From the NCBI GenBank assembly GCA_022705465.1, contig JAKJEK010000035.1, forward strand, positions 1-8,029: 8,029 nucleotides of DNA. Direction: 5' to 3'. Below are positions 5,615-8,029 of this stretch, one piece after another. How positions within the stretch are numbered: the stretch's first letter is position 1; every line of letters begins with the position of its first letter. A program made the position numbers and the translations under genes. Under the pieces are notes generated by a model that was not told where the DNA came from, did no database searches, and worked only from the letters and a program-made list of their open reading frames with translations. Origin of the DNA: Patescibacteria group bacterium. Lineage in GTDB: Bacteria > Patescibacteriota > UBA1384 > XYA2-FULL-43-10 > 1-14-0-10-43-13.

Positions 5615-5887
5615 ATGGAAATCGTTCGACACGAGGGTGATGTAGCAGAGCTGTGGTTCGACAAATCGGACCTCACCAAGACCGCTGAGACAGTGGGACG
5701 CCGCTCGCCTCGCCGAGCCGAGGAGTTCTTGATTCAGGCCGACCTGGTTCGACCCAACCAACAGGTTGGCTGGACCGGCATGGAGCCTGAGGACGTAGAA
5801 GTCCTTGTGGCTTGCTGTGTCCGGGAGAAGCTGATGAGCCTATATCCGGACAGACCGCACCCCGCGTACCGCCCCTACCTGGCCTAA
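5615..5887 (+). CDS. Orphan 90-residue protein, function unknown
   Basis: I do not recognise this protein. It is short, charged and soluble: MEIVRHEGDVAELWFDKSDL opens with a likely beta hairpin and helix, then a basic stretch (TVGRRSPRRAEEFLIQADLV), a possible second helix (EPEDVEVLVACCVREKLMSL) and a Pro/Tyr-rich end (YPDRPHPAYRPYLA). GVG-type or metal-binding motifs are absent apart from one Cys-Cys pair. The ribosome-binding site AAGGGGGAGGGG abuts the ATG and is unusually purine-rich. The gene has its own extended promoter and a terminator, so it is an independent unit, GC-richer than its neighbours, like the orphans at 1823, 2633 and 4072. Confidence 0.7.
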   Translation: MEIVRHEGDVAELWFDKSDLTKTAETVGRRSPRRAEEFLIQADLVRPNQQVGWTGMEPEDVEVLVACCVREKLMSLYPDRPHPAYRPYLA

Positions 5888-5897
5888 TCTAGGCCAG
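5879..5897. repeat. Perfect inverted repeat spanning the stop codon of the 90-residue gene
   Basis: CTGGCCTA (5879-5886) and TAGGCCAG (5890-5897) are exact inverted arms around ATC; the stop TAA lies across the left arm edge. No T run follows, so it is not a terminator by itself; it may stabilise the 3' end. Confidence 0.6.
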
Positions 5898-5921
5898 CTA
5901 CACAATATACACAACACCCGC

Positions 5922-5945
5922 AGGTGGGCTCCACGCCCACCTTTT
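5922..5945 (+). terminator. Rho-independent terminator of the 90-residue gene
   Basis: AGGTGGGC (5922-5929) and GCCCACCT (5935-5942) form an 8-bp perfect stem with loop TCCAC, followed by TTTTCGTTT. Confidence 0.85.
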
Positions 5946-5984
5946 CGTTTCTGATAGTTATTATTGGCTAAAGCGCTGTATACT

Positions 5985-6007
5985 AAAAAATACCGATTGC
6001 TCGGTAT
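5985..6007 (-). terminator. Terminator of the gene at 6120-6779, possibly bidirectional
   Basis: ATACCGA (5990-5996), loop TTGC, TCGGTAT (6001-6007) form a 7-bp stem. As flank one side (5985-5990) and seven Ts the other (6011-6017, after CCA), so it could stop both strands. It lies about 110 bases beyond the minus-strand stop codon, giving that gene a long AT-rich 3' untranslated region. Confidence 0.65.
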
Positions 6008-6119
6008 CCATTTTTTTAATACTGTTCTGAACTTGGCGCAGAATGCAAACAGAAACTTCCCCATTTTATATTTTCAGTTTGCAATGATTTTGTGGGGGAT
6101 ATATATTTGCCACTTCAAA

Positions 6120-6779
6120 TTATTGATTTCTTAAAAACGATGCATTTAAGTCTTGGAGTTGCTCAAAATAATGGGAGAATGTTTCGTGCGAAAGCCCAAA
6201 TTCGTGAATTGCAATTCTTAACCTGTCTAGCATACCAAAAGGGTCGTAATGAAAAACTGGGTAGCAATCTACTAGAAATATGTGTTTATCCTGTTGTGAG
6301 TATGACGATCCTAACATATAGTTACTACGCTTGGTGATTTCGAGTGCCCTTCCTAAATTAGTTGTATTGTTATATGTAGCAACGTATCCCTCCAAAACCG
6401 TAACAATAATGCTTTCCAGTTCGCTTTTTTGTTCGTCGGATATCTTATCAAGCGGAATCTCTTGTAGGTTAACTCCATCGATCTCTTCTTGCACTAAAAA
6501 AAGTGTTGTTTGATCTGTCTGATTTTTTCCTATTACGCATCTTGGTCTGGGAATTCTTTCCCTACCCTTATGCTTTTCTATCGCATCGATTGTATTAAAA
6601 TACAGGTCAATATCGTATGCTTCCTTGTTGGGATCAAATATTTTGCCAAAATAGCGCGTATTGGCATTTGGACTTATTTCTTTCACTACGACGGCTCGGT
6701 CTAAGCTTTCCCTCGATTCCGTCATTAGACCTCGGCCTACAACACCATCAATTTCTCTAAAAGGATATGCTTCACTCAT
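6120..6779 (-). CDS. Orphan 219-residue protein, possible degenerate kinase-fold protein
   Basis: I do not recognise a named family. The protein is soluble with no signal peptide. Some features recall the kinase/aminoglycoside phosphotransferase fold: VVVKEI at 30-35 where the nucleotide-binding Lys could lie; TLFLVQEEIDGVNLQEI at 92-108, like a kinase hinge; RSNYML at 151-156, like the catalytic-loop Asn segment; and HIFLVDCYPV at 166-175, like the strand and Asp of DFG. The catalytic-loop Asp (five residues before Asn153) is Ile, and no glycine-rich loop is evident, so if the fold is right it may be inactive. This is inference from pattern and could be wrong. The gene is clearly AT-rich (37% GC in the sampled line 6361-6420), unlike the GC-rich orphans nearby. 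Ribosome-binding site is weak (GAGA, 8 bases upstream). Own promoter at 6822-6850. Confidence 0.7.
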   Translation of the reverse strand: MSEAYPFREIDGVVGRGLMTESRESLDRAVVVKEISPNANTRYFGKIFDPNKEAYDIDLYFNTIDAIEKHKGRERIPRPRCVIGKNQTDQTTLFLVQEEIDGVNLQEIPLDKISDEQKSELESIIVTVLEGYVATYNNTTNLGRALEITKRSNYMLGSSYSQQDKHIFLVDCYPVFHYDPFGMLDRLRIAIHEFGLSHETFSHYFEQLQDLNASFLRNQ

Positions 6780-6821
6780 CTGCTATTCTCGTTTTCTAAT
6801 TTTGAATCCTTCTTTTAATTA

Positions 6822-6850
6822 AAGATACCATCTTGAGCGTTTAGTAACAA
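6822..6850 (-). promoter_or_regulatory. Promoter of the 219-residue gene
   Basis: On the minus strand TTGTTA (6845-6850) and TATCTT (6822-6827) are 17 bases apart, with TGG making an extended -10. Predicted start is near 6815, a leader of about 35 bases. Confidence 0.55.
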
Positions 6851-6921
6851 TTAGAATTGGTTTAAGACTCGGTTCGAATGTTAATTTAGTTTTATATGCA
6901 AATTTTTAATGCTTTGCTGTC

Positions 6922-6937
6922 TAAGTGGGAACACTTA
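6922..6937. repeat. Perfect 6-bp inverted repeat, operator-like
   Basis: TAAGTG (6922-6927) and CACTTA (6932-6937) flank GGAA. It lies between a possible -35 (TTGCTG) and -10 (TATATC) on the plus strand, about 80 bases upstream of the minus-strand promoter at 6822-6850. Confidence 0.4.
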
Positions 6938-7043
6938 TATCTTGTTATAAAATATACTAGATCAAGACTAGCAATAGCTTAGTGGACGACAGTGCCGCAA
7001 AATACTCACTTTGTTCGTGTCCGGGGTCCCAACTAAATTAGGT

Positions 7044-7092
7044 TTGTAGTAGAGACTCTCATTGGCGGGTCCCCTAACTCGTTTCTCTACAA
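7044..7092. ncRNA. Candidate structured RNA hairpin, strand unknown
   Basis: TTGTAG, one bulged T, AGAGAC (7044-7056) pairs with GTTTCTCTACAA (7081-7092): 12 pairs, one of them G-T when read on the plus strand. The loop is 24 bases and includes GGCGGGTCCCC. A smaller hairpin, GTGG...CCAC (7097-7110), follows. No protein-coding or known RNA family explains it. It could be a small RNA or just a stem in a spacer. Confidence 0.35.
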
Positions 7093-7120
7093 CACAGTGG
7101 TTCTCGCCACCATCTACCAT

Positions 7121-7146
7121 AAAAAAAGCACCACTTACGTGGCACT
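7121..7146 (-). terminator. Rho-independent terminator of tRNA-Val(GAC)
   Basis: On the minus strand AGTGCCAC, a 4-base loop, GTGGTGCT form an 8-bp stem with two G-T pairs, followed by seven Ts. On the plus strand the same bases give two C-A mismatches, so the terminator works in the tRNA direction. It starts 7 bases after the encoded CCA. Confidence 0.8.
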
Positions 7147-7153
7147 CTTTTCA

Positions 7154-7230
7154 TGGTGGGCGATAGTGGACTCGAACCACTGGCCTCATCGATGTCAACG
7201 ATGCGCTCTAACCAGCTGAGCTAATCACCC
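7154..7230 (-). tRNA. tRNA-Val(GAC), CCA encoded
   Basis: A 77-base cloverleaf on the minus strand. The acceptor stem GGGTGAT/ATCGCCC has one G-T pair, and the D arm is GCTC/GAGC. The anticodon stem CATCG/CGATG carries loop TTGACAT (anticodon GAC, codons GTC and GTT). The T arm is AGTGG/CCACT with TTCGAGT, the discriminator is A, and CCA is encoded. It shares most of its body with tRNA-Val(CAC) at 4666. Promoter and terminator lie within a few bases of its ends, so it is a one-gene unit. Confidence 0.93.
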
Positions 7231-7249
7231 TAATACATAACCGTAGCAT

Positions 7250-7278
7250 ATAGTATCAAAAAATGGGCGATATTTCAA
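7250..7278 (-). promoter_or_regulatory. Promoter of tRNA-Val(GAC)
   Basis: On the minus strand TTGAAA (7273-7278) and TACTAT (7250-7255) are 17 bases apart, with TGA just upstream making an extended -10. Predicted start near 7243 is about 12 bases before the mature tRNA. Confidence 0.7.
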
Positions 7279-7325
7279 TGACTCATCTGAATTAGTCGAT
7301 CCGATTAGTCCAAGAACATTTTATG

Positions 7326-7337
7326 TCTTGTACAAGA
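7326..7337. repeat. 12-bp perfect palindrome in the tRNA-Val/dut spacer
   Basis: TCTTGTACAAGA reads the same on both strands. The adjacent CAAGAACAT (7311-7319) is nearly the inverse of ATGTCTTG (7323-7330), making overlapping dyads. It lies between the divergent promoters of tRNA-Val(GAC) and dut, and could be a regulator site. The rest of the spacer (7338-7395) shows nothing clear. Confidence 0.4.
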
Positions 7338-7396
7338 AAGAACTACTTCAAAAACCATGTCTTGCATTGCTATTAAGCGTTGTGGAAAAGATCGGT

Positions 7397-7424
7397 TTGT
7401 TAATCATCCCCACTGAGTTATAAT
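7397..7424 (+). promoter_or_regulatory. Promoter of the dut-tmk operon
   Basis: TATAAT (7419-7424) is a perfect -10; TTGTTA (7397-7402) lies 16 bases upstream. Predicted start near 7431 gives a leader of about 60 bases. Confidence 0.7.
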
Positions 7425-7452
7425 TTAGGAAACAAAAGAAACACACAAAAAT

Positions 7453-7477
7453 AAAAACGCTATCTCAGCGCTTTTTT
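7453..7477 (+). terminator. Terminator-like hairpin in the dut leader, possible attenuator
   Basis: AAAAACGCT, loop ATCTC, AGCG, bulged C, then six Ts (7472-7477): a core of four G-C/A-T pairs extended by A-T pairs. It lies between the promoter and the ribosome-binding site of dut, so partial termination there would set expression; it is weak in GC pairs and may simply be a remnant. Confidence 0.4.
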
Positions 7478-7491
7478 AATAGGAGAATGGC

Positions 7492-7917
7492 ATGGAAATA
7501 AAAGTCAAAAAGCTTCATCCGGATGCAAAGCTGCCCAAGTTCGCCCTGCCCGGAGATGCGGGTATGGATTTCTTTAGTGTGGAAAAGTACGAGGTCGAGC
7601 CTGGACGGGCAGTATCGGTCAGAACTGGTATCGCTCTTGAGTTGCCAGAAGGATACGTTGGTTTGGTTTGGGACAAGAGTGGATTATCGCACAAGCACCA
7701 ACTCAAAACGCTTGGTGGTGTCAGCGATTCAGGCTACCGTGGTGAGATATTTATCGGTATAATTAATTTGGGTAAAGATAAATACGTTATTGAAAAGGGG
7801 GACAAGGTTGCCCAAATGGTTATTCAAAGACACGAAAGTCCGGTGTTGGTTGAGGTGGAAGAATTATCTACGAGCGTACGTGGTATGAGAGTATTTGGAT
7901 CAACGGGAAAACAATGA
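7492..7917 (+). CDS. dut: Trimeric deoxyuridine 5'-triphosphate nucleotidohydrolase (dUTPase)
   Basis: 141 residues, typical for the trimeric family. It hydrolyses dUTP to dUMP and pyrophosphate, keeping uracil out of DNA and feeding dTMP synthesis. All five motifs are visible: motif 1 PGDAGMDFF (20-28), motif 2 DKSGL (61-65; usually RSG), motif 3 GGVSDSGYRGEI (75-86) with the catalytic Asp79 and base-stacking Tyr82, motif 4 GDKVAQMVIQ (103-112), and motif 5 RGMRVFGSTG (130-139), which keeps the Phe and the STG that close over the substrate. Lys in place of Arg in motif 2 and Val before Phe in motif 5 differ from the common pattern. AGGAGA (7481-7486) lies well spaced before the ATG. Its TGA overlaps the tmk ATG as ATGA, so the two are cotranscribed and probably translationally coupled. 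Confidence 0.95.
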   Translation: MEIKVKKLHPDAKLPKFALPGDAGMDFFSVEKYEVEPGRAVSVRTGIALELPEGYVGLVWDKSGLSHKHQLKTLGGVSDSGYRGEIFIGIINLGKDKYVIEKGDKVAQMVIQRHESPVLVEVEELSTSVRGMRVFGSTGKQ

Positions 7918-8029
7918 TTACTCACAACTTCCCTGGCATATTTATCGCTTTTGAAGGTCTCGATGGATCGGGATCTTCTTCTCAGTCCGAGCGCTTAGGT
8001 AAAAAACTACGAGCCGCCGGCCACAAAGT
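7914..8029 (+). CDS. tmk: Thymidylate kinase (partial, N-terminal 38 residues)
   Basis: The start ATG overlaps the dut stop codon. The visible sequence runs MITHNFPGIFIAFEGLDGSG then SSSQSERLGKKLRAAGHK before the window ends. FEGLDGSG and the following S-S-Q, then a helix with RL, are the P-loop region of dTMP kinases, which phosphorylate dTMP to dTDP with ATP. The normal EGxDGxGK(S/T)TQ has Lys after the last Gly; here that position is Ser (GSGSSSQ), so the usual phosphate-binding lysine is missing. The neighbourhood (dut directly upstream) strongly supports a thymidylate role. The downstream catalytic and lid regions lie outside the window, so activity cannot be judged. Confidence 0.85.
   Translation, partial: MITHNFPGIFIAFEGLDGSGSSSQSERLGKKLRAAGHK

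Larger units (their letters stand above)
6851..7120. other. Gene-free stretch with dyads and a candidate structured RNA
   Basis: No open frame with a ribosome-binding site is seen on either strand. The left half (6851-6960) is AT-rich and holds a perfect dyad (6922-6937) with promoter-like bases around it (TTGCTG 6914-6919, TATATC 6936-6941). The right half (about 6980-7112) is less AT-rich, contains GGGGTCCC and GGGTCCCC, and forms a strong hairpin at 7044-7092. It lies beyond the terminator of tRNA-Val(GAC). Confidence 0.5.

Noticed and set aside
6871..6880. GGTTCGAATG resembling a tRNA T-loop, as for a tRNA remnant
   Set aside because: The flanking bases do not pair as a T stem and no other tRNA arm is nearby.

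Overview
The window looks like a stretch of a small bacterial chromosome, most likely from the Patescibacteria (Candidate Phyla Radiation). This placement is inferred from gene content. The window carries a DUF5665-like short membrane protein, a membrane-anchored FAM173-like methyltransferase, a SpoIIM-family membrane protein with no other sporulation gene nearby, a dUTPase whose stop codon overlaps the start of a thymidylate kinase, and many short orphan proteins in single-gene transcription units. TGA acts as a stop codon (dut ends at TGA just after its last motif), which argues against the TGA-recoding Gracilibacteria/Absconditabacteria. Promoters are clearly sigma70-like (TTGACA / extended TGnTATAAT), and rho-independent terminators are unusually easy to see. 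No insertion sequence, integrase or CRISPR array is present.

Left part (1-1800): a partial minus-strand DUF5665-like gene diverges from a plus-strand methyltransferase gene (263-811). Next comes a gene that joins an Xre-type helix-turn-helix domain in frame to a complete Hsp20 small heat-shock protein (880-1638). Its promoter is overlaid by a perfect inverted repeat. A strong Shine-Dalgarno and ATG sit exactly at the domain junction, so one gene may yield both a repressor-chaperone fusion and free Hsp20. Both the methyltransferase and the fusion appear to be transcribed from their start codon (leaderless).

Middle part (1800-4500): four short, unrelated transcription units follow, nearly all with their own promoter and terminator. 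They are a 102-residue orphan (minus), a 72-residue two-helix membrane protein (plus), a 393-residue protein with two predicted winged-helix domains, a Pro/Ala-rich linker and a coiled coil (minus), and a 132-residue orphan (minus). Several are visibly GC-richer than the rest of the window.

Right part (4500-8029): tRNA-Val(CAC) (minus), a SpoIIM-like membrane protein (plus), a 90-residue orphan (plus), an AT-rich gene for a possible degenerate kinase-fold protein (minus), a gene-free stretch with a strong candidate RNA hairpin, tRNA-Val(GAC) (minus), and finally the dut-tmk nucleotide operon (plus), cut off by the window edge. dut and tmk act in sequence: dUTPase makes dUMP for thymidylate synthesis and Tmk phosphorylates the resulting dTMP.

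The most promising observations are the repressor-Hsp20 fusion with its operator and internal start, the double winged-helix/coiled-coil protein with a dyad in its own promoter, and the thymidylate kinase P-loop that lacks the usual lysine.
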